Shown in pieces: positions 55,104-63,247 of a DNA stretch of 64,000 nucleotides; within the stretch, counting starts at the first letter, position 1, and each line of letters begins with the position of its first letter. The position numbers and the translations under genes are program-made. The notes below the pieces were generated by a model, which was not told the DNA's origin, did no database searches, and saw only the letters and a list, made by a program, of their open reading frames with translations. The stretch is from Polynucleobacter kasalickyi (GTDB lineage Bacteria > Pseudomonadota > Gammaproteobacteria > Burkholderiales > Burkholderiaceae), in NCBI RefSeq assembly GCF_900176405.1, contig NZ_FWXJ01000001.1, positions 359,852 to 423,851 of the forward strand, in the 5' to 3' direction.

Positions 55104-56072
55104 ATGAAAACCACTTTCTTAGATTTCGAACAGTCCGTCGCTGAACTGGAAAGCAAAATTGAAGAATTACGCTTTGTTCAAGATGAATCTGCAGTTGATA
55201 TTTCAGACGAGATTTCAAGGCTCGCAGATAAAAGCCAACAATTAACCAAGGATCTTTACTCTAGGTTGACGCCATGGCAAGTCTCACAAATTGCCCGTCA
55301 TCCGCAAAGACCTTACACACTCGATTACGTCCAACATTTGTTTACTGATTTCCATGAGTTACATGGCGATCGATCCTTTGCCGATGATTTATCGATTATT
55401 GGTGGCCTAGCACGTTTTAATGGTACCTCCTGTATGGTGATTGGTCATCAAAAAGGCCGTGATACGAAAGAGCGCGCGATGCGTAATTTCGGCATGAGTA
55501 AACCTGAGGGGTATCGTAAAGCAATGCGTTTGATGCGTCTTGCCGAAAAATTTGATATTCCTGTTTTTACCTTTGTGGATACGCCGGGTGCATTCCCTGG
55601 GATTGATGCGGAAGAACGGAATCAATCAGAGGCTATCGGACACAATCTCTACACGCAAGCCGAATTAAAAGTGCCAATTATCTCGACCATTATTGGTGAG
55701 GGTGGCTCTGGTGGTGCGCTGGCGATTGCGATGGGGGATATGGTCATGATGCTCCAGTACTCGACTTATTCCGTGATTTCACCTGAAGGCTGCGCTTCCA
55801 TTTTGTGGAAAACTGCCGAGATGGCACCGGAAGCTGCTGAGCAATTAGCACTCACTGCCAATCGGATTAAGGCTTTAGGTCTGATTGATAAGATTGTGAG
55901 TGAACCGGTGGGTGGTGCTCACCGTGATCATGCTGGCATGATGGTGCTTCTAAAACGTGCCTTAGCGGATTCATTACGACAACTTACAGGCTTGACTGTC
56001 AAGGAACTGTTAGAACGTCGCCATGAACGATTCTTAAGTTATGGCAAGTTTAAAGACACTTCCGCTCAATAA
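55104..56072 (+). CDS. accA: Acetyl-CoA carboxylase carboxyltransferase subunit alpha
   Basis: The 322-residue product begins [19 protein letters not shown] and has the crotonase-like core [35 protein letters not shown] and [16 protein letters not shown]. It is one half of the carboxyl transferase that makes malonyl-CoA. AccD is not in the window. The tilS start overlaps its last 32 bases, so expression is coupled. Confidence 0.97.
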   Translation: MKTTFLDFEQSVAELESKIEELRFVQDESAVDISDEISRLADKSQQLTKDLYSRLTPWQVSQIARHPQRPYTLDYVQHLFTDFHELHGDRSFADDLSIIGGLARFNGTSCMVIGHQKGRDTKERAMRNFGMSKPEGYRKAMRLMRLAEKFDIPVFTFVDTPGAFPGIDAEERNQSEAIGHNLYTQAELKVPIISTIIGEGGSGGALAIAMGDMVMMLQYSTYSVISPEGCASILWKTAEMAPEAAEQLALTANRIKALGLIDKIVSEPVGGAHRDHAGMMVLLKRALADSLRQLTGLTVKELLERRHERFLSYGKFKDTSAQ

Positions 56073-57351
56073 TTCATTTGGTATTGAAATGGGTGGCCGG
56101 ATTGCGGTTGCCTTTAGTGGGGGACTGGACTCAACCGTACTATTGCATAGTATGGTTGCAGCCCATGGTCATGAGCATGTGATGGCCTTACATGTGCATC
56201 ATGGTCTGCAGGAAATCGCCAAGGATTGGATTGCACACTGTGCCAAAATTGCCCAAGACTACGATATTGAATTTGATCATCGCTCAATTTCTTGGAAAGA
56301 AAATACTACAGAACTCAATAATCTTGAAGCGCGTGCGCGGGCCGTCAGGTATCAAGCCCTCCTTGAGATGTGCGAAGTTCACCAAATCGAACATTTACTG
56401 TTAGCACATCATCAAGATGATCAAGCAGAAACCATTCTCTTACAACTCTTCAGAGGGGCTGGAGTGCAGGGCTTATCCGCCATGCCTTCGCAAAAAGAGG
56501 TAAGTATGGGGAAGGTCACGGTTTGGCGACCGTTCTTGGAAATTACGCGCGCAGAACTTGAGGCGTATGCACGCTTCTATCAACTGGAGTGGATTGAAGA
56601 TCCGAGTAATCAGGATGAAAAATTTACCCGAAACTTTATTCGTCAACAACTCATTCCTTTGATTGAGGAGGTGGCACCACAGTTTCGTAGTAATTTGAGT
56701 CGTTCTGCGAAGCACTTTAGTCGAGCACAGCGATTGCTTGATCAGTTAGCGGAGATCGACTTAGCCACCATCCAAGTCAAACAGAGTTTACAGATCAAGC
56801 CTCTCATCAAATTACGATCTGCAGATGTCGATCGCGCCACCAATGCACTGCGTCGATGGTTGGCAATGCAGGGTCTGCGGATGCCTAGTGAGGAACGTTT
56901 GAATGCCTGGTGGTTAGATATGGACCGGCTTAAAGACCTGGATGATCAACGCTTATCTTGGCAACACGATGGTCATGTACTACGTGTATGGCGGCAGCAG
57001 TTATCGATCGTCGATAAAAACATCGAAGGGCATTGGGTATTTCAGCCATTGGCAGATCCTCTGCAAGGTTGGGGCCTGTCTGAGAAAGACTATCAGGAAG
57101 CGTCTGCTACCCAGCGTCTTCATGAGGCAGAGCGAGTGGGTGGCGAAAAATTACGGATAGCACCGAAGTCTGCCAGAAAGACTTTAAAAAATCTTTTTCA
57201 AGAATTATCCGTGCCACCTTGGGAAAGAACTGCACCCCTCTTAATGCTAGGTGAGGAAATCCTTGCCGTCGCTGGCGTTGGCATGAATGTTGATCTTTGT
57301 ATGAATGCCGGTCCACGATGGGTAGCACATTGGGAATTACTTGAAAAATAA
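56041..57351 (+). CDS. tilS: tRNA(Ile)-lysidine synthase
   Basis: The 436-residue product has the PP-loop SGGLDS at 26-31, [34 protein letters not shown] and the C-terminal [15 protein letters not shown] domain. TilS puts lysidine at the wobble of tRNA-Ile(CAU) so that it reads AUA. The start at 56041 is inside accA; an alternative at 56089 would cut into the first beta-strand, so 56041 is preferred. lysC follows after 140 bp. Confidence 0.95.
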   Translation: MASLKTLPLNNSFGIEMGGRIAVAFSGGLDSTVLLHSMVAAHGHEHVMALHVHHGLQEIAKDWIAHCAKIAQDYDIEFDHRSISWKENTTELNNLEARARAVRYQALLEMCEVHQIEHLLLAHHQDDQAETILLQLFRGAGVQGLSAMPSQKEVSMGKVTVWRPFLEITRAELEAYARFYQLEWIEDPSNQDEKFTRNFIRQQLIPLIEEVAPQFRSNLSRSAKHFSRAQRLLDQLAEIDLATIQVKQSLQIKPLIKLRSADVDRATNALRRWLAMQGLRMPSEERLNAWWLDMDRLKDLDDQRLSWQHDGHVLRVWRQQLSIVDKNIEGHWVFQPLADPLQGWGLSEKDYQEASATQRLHEAERVGGEKLRIAPKSARKTLKNLFQELSVPPWERTAPLLMLGEEILAVAGVGMNVDLCMNAGPRWVAHWELLEK

Positions 57352-57491
57352 CTCTAACTGCAAACAAAGCATCTAGGGTAATTCTGGGAGCCTTTTGCAA
57401 ACCTGCCAGAATATTGCGACAAGGTGTAAAATGTCTCTTTTATTAAATTGAGCATCTATTGCAGCAGTTTGCAAAAGACAAAGACATATTT

Positions 57492-58736
57492 ATGGCATTA
57501 ATTGTTCACAAGTACGGCGGTACCTCAATGGGTTCTACGGAACGCATTAAAAACGTCGCAAAACGCGTTGCTAAATGGCAAAAAGCCGGTCATCAGATTG
57601 TGGTGGTTCCCTCTGCGATGTCCGGTGAGACCAATCGTCTCTTGGGTCTTGCTAAAGAGATTACGCATCAACCAGACCCGAGAGAGTTAGACCAAATTGC
57701 CAGTACTGGTGAGCAGGTTAGTTCTGGTTTGTTAGCCCTCGCTTTGCAAGCAGAAGGCATCCCTTCTGTGAGTTATGCGGGCTGGCAAGTCGCGATTCAA
57801 ACGGACTCGGCACACACGAAAGCGCGGATTAAATCGATTGATAAAGAGAAGGTTTTAGCTGAGCTGAACCTTGGTAAAGTGGTTGTCATTACTGGCTTCC
57901 AAGGGGTAGATGAAAAAGGCAATATCACAACTTTAGGTCGTGGTGGTTCCGATACCTCAGCTGTGGCGGTTGCTGCAGCCATGGGTGCAGAAGAATGTCT
58001 GATTTATACCGATGTGGATGGCGTTTATACAACCGACCCAAGAGTCTGTGATGAAGCTCGACGCCTCGACAGAATTACTTTTGAAGAGATGATGGAAATG
58101 GCCAGCTTAGGATCGAAAGTGTTACAAATTCGATCTGTAGAATTTGCTGGTAAGTATCGCGTTAAAACCCGCGTTCTCTCATCATTGACTGACCCAATGA
58201 TACCGCTCGACATTGAAATGAAGTCTGGCACATTGATTACTTTTGAGGAAGATCCAAAAATGGAAGCTGCAGTTATTTCAGGTATTGCCTTTGCAAGAGA
58301 TGAAGCAAAAATTACGGTTTTAGGGGTGCCGGATAAACCAGGTATCGCTTATCAAATTCTAGGCCCAATCGCAGAAGCGAATATTGATGTGGATATGATT
58401 ATCCAGAACCAATCCGTTGATGGTTTCACAGACTTTACTTTTACCGTCCCTCGTGGCGAATACCAAAAGGCATTGGAATTGTTGAAGTCAACAGTCCAAG
58501 CGCACATCGCTGCGAGAGAGATTTCTGGCGATCCAAAAGTGTCTAAAGTTTCAGTAGTTGGTGTTGGTATGCGTTCACACGTTGGTATCGCTAGCAAGAT
58601 GTTTAGAACTCTCTCTGAAGAGGGGATTAACATTCAGATGATCTCTACGAGCGAAATTAAGATTTCTGTATTGATTGACGAGAAATACATGGAATTAGCG
58701 GTTCGCGCTCTGCACAAGGCTTTTGATTTAGAATAA
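57492..58736 (+). CDS. lysC: Aspartate kinase
   Basis: The ATG at 57492 (MALIVHKYGGTSMGS) is chosen over upstream in-frame starts because it fits the family. The 414-residue product has the kinase domain (KYGGTSMGS, GFQGVDEKGNITTLGRGGSDTSAVA) and two C-terminal ACT domains (from about 265: AKITVLGVPDKPG and VSVVGVGMRSHVG), the usual lysine/threonine feedback form. It phosphorylates aspartate at the head of the lysine, threonine and methionine branch. Confidence 0.96.
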   Translation: MALIVHKYGGTSMGSTERIKNVAKRVAKWQKAGHQIVVVPSAMSGETNRLLGLAKEITHQPDPRELDQIASTGEQVSSGLLALALQAEGIPSVSYAGWQVAIQTDSAHTKARIKSIDKEKVLAELNLGKVVVITGFQGVDEKGNITTLGRGGSDTSAVAVAAAMGAEECLIYTDVDGVYTTDPRVCDEARRLDRITFEEMMEMASLGSKVLQIRSVEFAGKYRVKTRVLSSLTDPMIPLDIEMKSGTLITFEEDPKMEAAVISGIAFARDEAKITVLGVPDKPGIAYQILGPIAEANIDVDMIIQNQSVDGFTDFTFTVPRGEYQKALELLKSTVQAHIAAREISGDPKVSKVSVVGVGMRSHVGIASKMFRTLSEEGINIQMISTSEIKISVLIDEKYMELAVRALHKAFDLE

Positions 58737-58870
58737 TCGTTCTTTTTAATCGATAGAATTAAAGATTCAACGCTAAAAGTTTCAAAAGGGTTGATAAATC
58801 CGTTAGAATAACGGTTGTTTGTTTAGCTGCTAATTGCACTTTGTGCGTCAGCAAAAGTTTTATGTTGTTC

Positions 58871-58963
58871 GGAGACGTGGCCGAGTGGTCGAAGGCACTC
58901 CCCTGCTAAGGGAGCATCTGGTCAAAAACTGGATCGAGGGTTCGAATCCCTCCGTCTCCGCCA
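58871..58963 (+). tRNA. tRNA-Ser (anticodon GCT)
   Basis: A type II tRNA with a long variable arm can be folded: acceptor GGAGACG/CGTCTCC, anticodon stem CTCCC/GGGAG with loop CTGCTAA (anticodon GCT), variable arm around CATCTGGTC...GACCAG-like CTGGATC, T-arm GAGGG TTCGAAT CCCTC. Discriminator G at 58960, CCA encoded at 58961-58963. It reads AGC/AGU serine codons. It borders the mobile-element region and is a common island attachment tRNA. Confidence 0.97.
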
Positions 58964-58978
58964 GTAGTACTTATAGAT

Positions 58979-59000
58979 AAAGCCCTTACGGGCTTTTTTT
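58979..59000 (+). terminator. Intrinsic terminator after tRNA-Ser
   Basis: AAAGCCC (58979-58985) and GGGCTTT (58990-58996) form a stem with a TTAC loop, running into more T. It lies 15 bp after the tRNA CCA end. Confidence 0.92.
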
Positions 59001-59257
59001 ATTTATACATACCATAAAACATACCAAACAGTTTTGAATGGTGACGGCTTCTTAGTTCATGCTGTTGTTGATCTGTTGGGTTGTGTAAATTGATTTGTAT
59101 TGTTGACATAGGGGTACGCCTTGCTCTTTTTGAGTATCCTGACCCCCGCCGCAGTACCCCCACCGCCTAAAATTGGCTTGATGGTACCTAATTCACCTTA
59201 CACTCTAATCTGCTCAAACGATTTTGAGTTTTAATTTTTTTTTAGTAGAATAATTTT
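59001..59257. other. Noncoding stretch downstream of tRNA-Ser
   Basis: No gene is convincing. It begins with the repeated words CATACCATAAAACATACCAA, a kind of sequence often left next to tRNA attachment sites, and contains a C-rich run near 59140-59165. No integrase and no second copy of the tRNA 3' end are seen in the window. Confidence 0.4.
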
Positions 59258-59539
59258 ATGTTTAATGACTCCATCTTTCTCCAAAAAATATCTTACGAGC
59301 TGGATGAATATCTGTTATTCAAATCAATAGAAAATTTAAGCTATTCGGAGTACATGAATTACCGCAACGATTATTTGCAATTCGCTGTAATAAATGATCT
59401 GATTAAGACAGACACTCCAGAAGCAAAAAAAATGTATTGGAGTCGCATAATACAACACATTAAAAATGAGTATGGTTTCGTGCCACCAGTATCCACTTCA
59501 AAGTCGGCAATAGAAAAACGATATCAAAGGATGGGGTGA
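59258..59539 (+). CDS. Hypothetical protein (93 aa)
   Basis: The frame begins MFNDSIFLQKISYELDEYLL and ends STSKSAIEKRYQRMG; it has no signal peptide, membrane span or family I recognise. It is rich in Tyr, Ile, Lys and Asn, more A/T-driven than the core genes. The ATG has no visible ribosome-binding site (TTTTTTAGTAGAATAATTTT before it). It stands alone between tRNA-Ser and the transposon remnants, so it may be a leftover of an integrated element or not expressed. Confidence 0.45.
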   Translation: MFNDSIFLQKISYELDEYLLFKSIENLSYSEYMNYRNDYLQFAVINDLIKTDTPEAKKMYWSRIIQHIKNEYGFVPPVSTSKSAIEKRYQRMG

Positions 59540-59730
59540 GCAATCCAAATAGAATACGTATATTAAGCTAATAGCTTTGTGCTCCCGACTGCGGCCTGTA
59601 GCTGCGGTTCGGGAAAAATGTTTCAAACTCCTTTTGCCTCAAAACCTCATGAATTTTTTGGATTTGGTTTCAAGCCGTGAAATTGCGGATTGTTGCAAAA
59701 AAGACTTCGAACATTATTGAATGAAATTTC
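59540..59730. other. Noncoding with a hairpin
   Basis: No frame is supported. TCCCGA and TCGGGA near 59583-59613 pair around an inner GCGGC/GCTGC stem, making an imperfect hairpin about 30 bp long. The rest is featureless up to the repeat copy at 59731. Confidence 0.4.
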
Positions 59731-59886
59731 GTAACCCTCCGGTTAATACCGTCTTGCATTACCAACGAAATTAATATACCTGCTGCTTGAGTTATTTGTT
59801 ATGTAAAGTTGTTTTGCGTAAGAATAGCGGTGAAACTTTCCACTCTTAGTTGTCAATAGTCCAAATGGTAACGGTCTTTTTCTTAA
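59731..59886. repeat. 156-bp direct repeat, copy A (decayed IS66-associated end)
   Basis: It aligns without gaps to 60541-60696, offset 810 bp, with 13 mismatches by eye (about 92% identity). On the minus strand copy B encodes the end of a small gene; in copy A the matching frame has a stop in place of CAA (TIDN then TAA), so this copy is a dead fragment. Both copies start at the same GTAACCC boundary, which may mark an element end. Confidence 0.85.
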
Positions 59887-59935
59887 ATCCCATTGTAATC
59901 TCCCCATTAATAACTGAACTCAAAAGTAGAGTAAT

Positions 59936-60545
59936 TTAAGCAGCAATAGCCAGCCGCTGTTTCGGGGTAAAACTGCCCAATGCCATGTTTGGACGTTGAT
60001 GATTATATTTATACATCCATTGTGTTGCAAACATCTGAACTACGTAAATACTTTGCCAATAATGCTGAGATAACCATTCATATCGAACAGTGCGATTAAA
60101 TCGTTCCATATACGCATTTTGTTGTGGCTTGCCTGGTTGGATATGTTGAATCTGGATTTGATGCTTGCCTGCCCATTCCATCAGTTTGCCACTAATGAGT
60201 TCGGGACCATAGTACATTGTCTGCTCGAATCACACAGGGCTTACCTCGCCAACCAATAATTTGATCCAAACTCCTTATCACTCGTTCGGAGGGTAATGAA
60301 AAATCCACTTCAATTCCTAAATCCTCTCGATTAAAGTCATCAATGATATTAAACAACCGAATGCTGCGCCCATCCTCTAGCTGATCATACATAAAATCAA
60401 TTGACCATACTTGGTTGATTGCTAGTGGAACAGTTAAGGCCTCCGGCTTATCACGCACCAGACGCTTACGTGGCTTGATCCGTAGGTTCAACTCTAACTC
60501 TCTGTAAATACGATAAATACGCTTATGATTCCAGGTAAAGGTAAC
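59936..60545 (-). pseudogene. IS3-family transposase OrfB, frameshifted and truncated
   Basis: The right part (60192-60545) encodes [39 protein letters not shown] (first catalytic Asp) and VIRADN (second Asp). The frame then breaks. The left part (59936-60217) continues in another frame with [20 protein letters not shown] and NAYMERFNRTVRYEWL, which holds the catalytic Glu. Between GACAAT and GGTCCC there are 7 extra bases (GTACTAT) compared with the usual DNGPE. The N-terminus upstream of FTWNHKR is missing, replaced by repeat copy B. It is inactive. Confidence 0.9.
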
Positions 60546-60696
60546 CCTTCGGTCAATACCGTCTTGCATTACCAACGATATTAATATACCCGCTGCTTGA
60601 GTTATTTGTTTTGTTAAGTTGTTTTGCGTAAGTACAGTGGTGAGACTTTCCACTCTTGGTTGTCAATAGTCCAAACGGTAACGGTCTTTTTGTTAA
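60541..60696. repeat. 156-bp direct repeat, copy B
   Basis: Ungapped match to 59731-59886, about 92% identical. This copy contains the last 27 codons of the small IS66-associated gene ending at 60614 and the 73 bp beyond its stop. The IS3 remnant begins exactly at its outer edge. Confidence 0.85.
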
Positions 60697-60916
60697 GCCG
60701 CATCACCGTACCCTGTTTAGTATCGCCATCTTTGGCAGTAAAGTTCACCTTATCTCCCGGTCTAAACTGGGCCATTTGGTGATTATTCTTTGCTTGGGCA
60801 AGATGTCTTAGCTGCTCAACCACCATATGATTCAAATATCGCAGGTCTTCCTCGCTCATTTGACGCAAGGCTTGGGTGAACAGTTCACGATCAAGGATGG
60901 TGTGATTCGAGCTCAT
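60614..60916 (-). CDS. Small KOW-like gene attached to the IS66-type transposase
   Basis: The 100-residue product begins [20 protein letters not shown] and ends with [20 protein letters not shown] and [14 protein letters not shown]. The second half reads as a small beta-barrel like KOW/SH3 or Tudor-type modules (GDxVx[17 protein letters not shown]). The start overlaps the transposase stop by ATGA, so it belongs to that element. IS66 elements normally have three genes; this is a fourth. Its role is unknown. Confidence 0.7.
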   Translation of the reverse strand: MSSNHTILDRELFTQALRQMSEEDLRYLNHMVVEQLRHLAQAKNNHQMAQFRPGDKVNFTAKDGDTKQGTVMRLNKKTVTVWTIDNQEWKVSPLYLRKTT

Positions 60917-62541
60917 TGTTCCACCTTGTTCGGTTGACAGTTATCCTCTGGGATGGTGACATTCCAAGGCAACAGCTCGCTAACCTTGTTGACCGGATAA
61001 TCTGCAATGACACTTAAGACATGCCTTAGATATTTTTCTGGATTGATACCGTTCAGCTTTACGGTGCCAAGCAAACTATACATGGTCGCTGCACGTTCAC
61101 CACCTGCATCAGAACCTAGGAACAAATAGTTCTTTCTACCTAAAGCGACTGTTCGTAATGCTCGTTCAGCGGCATTGTTATCCATCTCGATTAAACCATT
61201 ATCCAGGTACCGACATAATGCTTCCCATTGATTCATGGCATAGCCGATGGCATCCGCAGTCAAGGATTTACGCGATACCGTGCTCAACTGTTCTTTGAGC
61301 CAAAGATGTAAAGCTTCAACGATTGGTTTAGCAAGCTCTTGTCGTACTTCTCGTCGTCGTTCCGGTGGACTTCCTCTAATACCAGCTTCAATCTGATAGA
61401 GTTCACCAATTGTCTTGAGAACATGAGTACTAATCGGCGTCGGGCTCATTTCATGGATGTCATAAAACTTCCGTCTCGCATGCGCCCAACAAGCAGCCTC
61501 AATCACCCGACCTGTTTCAAAGAGGGCGTTATAACCTGGATAAGCATCCGCTTGTAAGATGCCTTGGTAATCTTTGAGGTGAGTCTGTGGATGGATCCCT
61601 TTACGATCCGGCGAGTATTTAAACCAAACGGCTGGTGCCGTGATGTCACCAGCAGGACGATCATCTCGCGTATATACCCAGAGACGACCTTGCTTGGTTT
61701 TACCATTACCTGGAGCCAACACATTAATGGGGGTATCATCCGCATGCAACTTACCTGCTGCAAAGACATAACGCCGTAAAGATTCTATCAGGGGGCGCAA
61801 TAATTGATGTACTCCACCCACCACATCACCTAAGGTACTTTCGCTCAACTCAATGCCTTCACGCAGGGCTTGTTGGCATTGACGATAAATCGGTAAGTGA
61901 TCCATGTACTTGGAGATGATCACATGACTCATCAGGCCAGGACCAAAGGAACTTCTTGCAATCGGACGGCTAGGTGCTGGGGCTTGCGCCATACGGTCAC
62001 AACAAGTACAACTTAATTTTGGTCGAATATGACGGATGACACGGTAGCTAGCAGGTACATACTCGAGAACTTCACTGACATCCTCGCCAATCTTCTCCCA
62101 AGAACCACCACAATCCGGACAAGCAGCTTCGCTTGGTAAATGCTCTTCATTTTGTCGTGGTAAGTGATCTGGTAACGGACGACGCTTTGGCGCACTGCGT
62201 TCCTTCACTTCAGCAACTTCAGTAAATTGGGTTTGCATCCCTTGGGTAATATGTAATTCTTCTAACTCAAGTTCGAACTGATCAATCTGGGCATTCAGTT
62301 TTTCAGACTTTTGACCGAACATCGCCCGTCGAAGTTTGGCAATCAAATCAGTTAATCGTTTGATTTCTTCGTTGTCATGAACTTGACTAATCTTGAGGGC
62401 ATTGCGCTCTGACTTCAGTGTTTCGACATCCATTTTGAAGGCGTCACGCTCTAATGCTAAAGCATCTATTTGCACTAATTGCGCCGACAACATCGCTTGT
62501 AATTCAGCAACATTATCAGGGAGTTGGCGACTTATTTCCAT
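60913..62541 (-). CDS. tnpC: IS66-family transposase TnpC
   Basis: ATG at 62541 (MEISRQLPDNVAELQ) is preferred to a TTG upstream. The 542-residue product has an N-terminal leucine-zipper-like helix, a zinc-binding CPDCGGSW...CTCCDR region (about 120-185), and the DDE catalytic residues in LHADDTPINVL, QADAYPGYNAL and DNNAAERALRTVALGR. Length is normal and no frame break is seen, so it may be functional. It is followed by the KOW-like gene and preceded by tnpB. Confidence 0.95.
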   Translation of the reverse strand: MEISRQLPDNVAELQAMLSAQLVQIDALALERDAFKMDVETLKSERNALKISQVHDNEEIKRLTDLIAKLRRAMFGQKSEKLNAQIDQFELELEELHITQGMQTQFTEVAEVKERSAPKRRPLPDHLPRQNEEHLPSEAACPDCGGSWEKIGEDVSEVLEYVPASYRVIRHIRPKLSCTCCDRMAQAPAPSRPIARSSFGPGLMSHVIISKYMDHLPIYRQCQQALREGIELSESTLGDVVGGVHQLLRPLIESLRRYVFAAGKLHADDTPINVLAPGNGKTKQGRLWVYTRDDRPAGDITAPAVWFKYSPDRKGIHPQTHLKDYQGILQADAYPGYNALFETGRVIEAACWAHARRKFYDIHEMSPTPISTHVLKTIGELYQIEAGIRGSPPERRREVRQELAKPIVEALHLWLKEQLSTVSRKSLTADAIGYAMNQWEALCRYLDNGLIEMDNNAAERALRTVALGRKNYLFLGSDAGGERAATMYSLLGTVKLNGINPEKYLRHVLSVIADYPVNKVSELLPWNVTIPEDNCQPNKVEQ

Positions 62542-62643
62542 AGGATTTATTTTATCAAATTCGTCGTTTTTTATCAATAAAAAACACTAAATAATTCAAT
62601 AAATCATTGGCTCTGAGCCGATTTTATAGCACCTCTTTTTAAC

Positions 62644-62991
62644 CTAAACTTGGCTCGGTTTTTGGGTCCGAATGGGTCTTCTCCAATCAATACCCTCTAA
62701 CAACATCGAGAGTTGAGCTTGGGTTAAATGGACTACTCCTGAAGAAGCATCAGGCCAAATAAATCGACCACTTTCTAACCTTTTAGTAAAAAGACACATG
62801 CCGTCACCACTCCACCAAAGTACTTTGATACGATCTCCTTTACGTCCTCGGAAGACAAATAAATGACCACTAAATGGATCTTCTAGCAAACTACCTTGAA
62901 TGAGACTAGCTAAACCATCAAAGCCACGTCGCATATCCGTAATGCCTGCAGCTAGCCAAACACGCACTCCAGTAGGGAAGCCGATCAGCAC
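62644..62991 (-). CDS. tnpB: IS66-family accessory protein TnpB (IS66 Orf2)
   Basis: The 115-residue product has TGVRVWLAAGITDMRRGFDG, LFVFRGRKGDRIKVLWW and GFCLFTKRLESGRF-like CLFTKRLESGRFIWP, the hallmark of IS66 Orf2. The start is GTG at 62991, which overlaps the stop of tnpA by 7 bases. It is needed with TnpC for transposition in known members. Confidence 0.94.
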   Translation of the reverse strand: MLIGFPTGVRVWLAAGITDMRRGFDGLASLIQGSLLEDPFSGHLFVFRGRKGDRIKVLWWSGDGMCLFTKRLESGRFIWPDASSGVVHLTQAQLSMLLEGIDWRRPIRTQKPSQV

Positions 62992-63247
62992 TTGAGGACT
63001 TTTAGAACATTACTGAGTACTTCTGGAGATACTGCCCCATGTACTAAGACTCTCGCATCACCGAGTATAATTTCCAAGTGGGCTTCTTGGTTTTCTTGAC
63101 GGATCTCAGAAGTTTTGGGTACAGGCTGAGTCTTTGGAGAAACCTTGATCGGTATGAAACTAGCAGTCTTTTCAGTTTTACTCAGTTCACCGCGACGATA
63201 AAGCGTAAGCGTGTTGCGAACACATGTCGCATTTTGTTGGATTTGTG
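62985..63247 (-). pseudogene. tnpA: IS66-family TnpA, 5' truncated
   Basis: The frame reads TQIQQNATCVRNTLTLYRRG, then SFIPIKVSPKTQ, and ends DARVLVHGAVSPEVLSNVLK followed by Val-Leu-Lys-Cys and stop. This is the C-terminal two-thirds of an IS66 TnpA, with only the last part of its helix-turn-helix. No start codon is available; upstream the frame runs into the 3' end of a second, different IS66 transposase gene. So the element lost its left part when it joined the other one. Confidence 0.8.

Noticed and set aside
57360..57491. Lysine riboswitch upstream of lysC
   Set aside because: The gap is only about 140 bp and no long set of paired helices is visible; the class is not usual in Burkholderiales.
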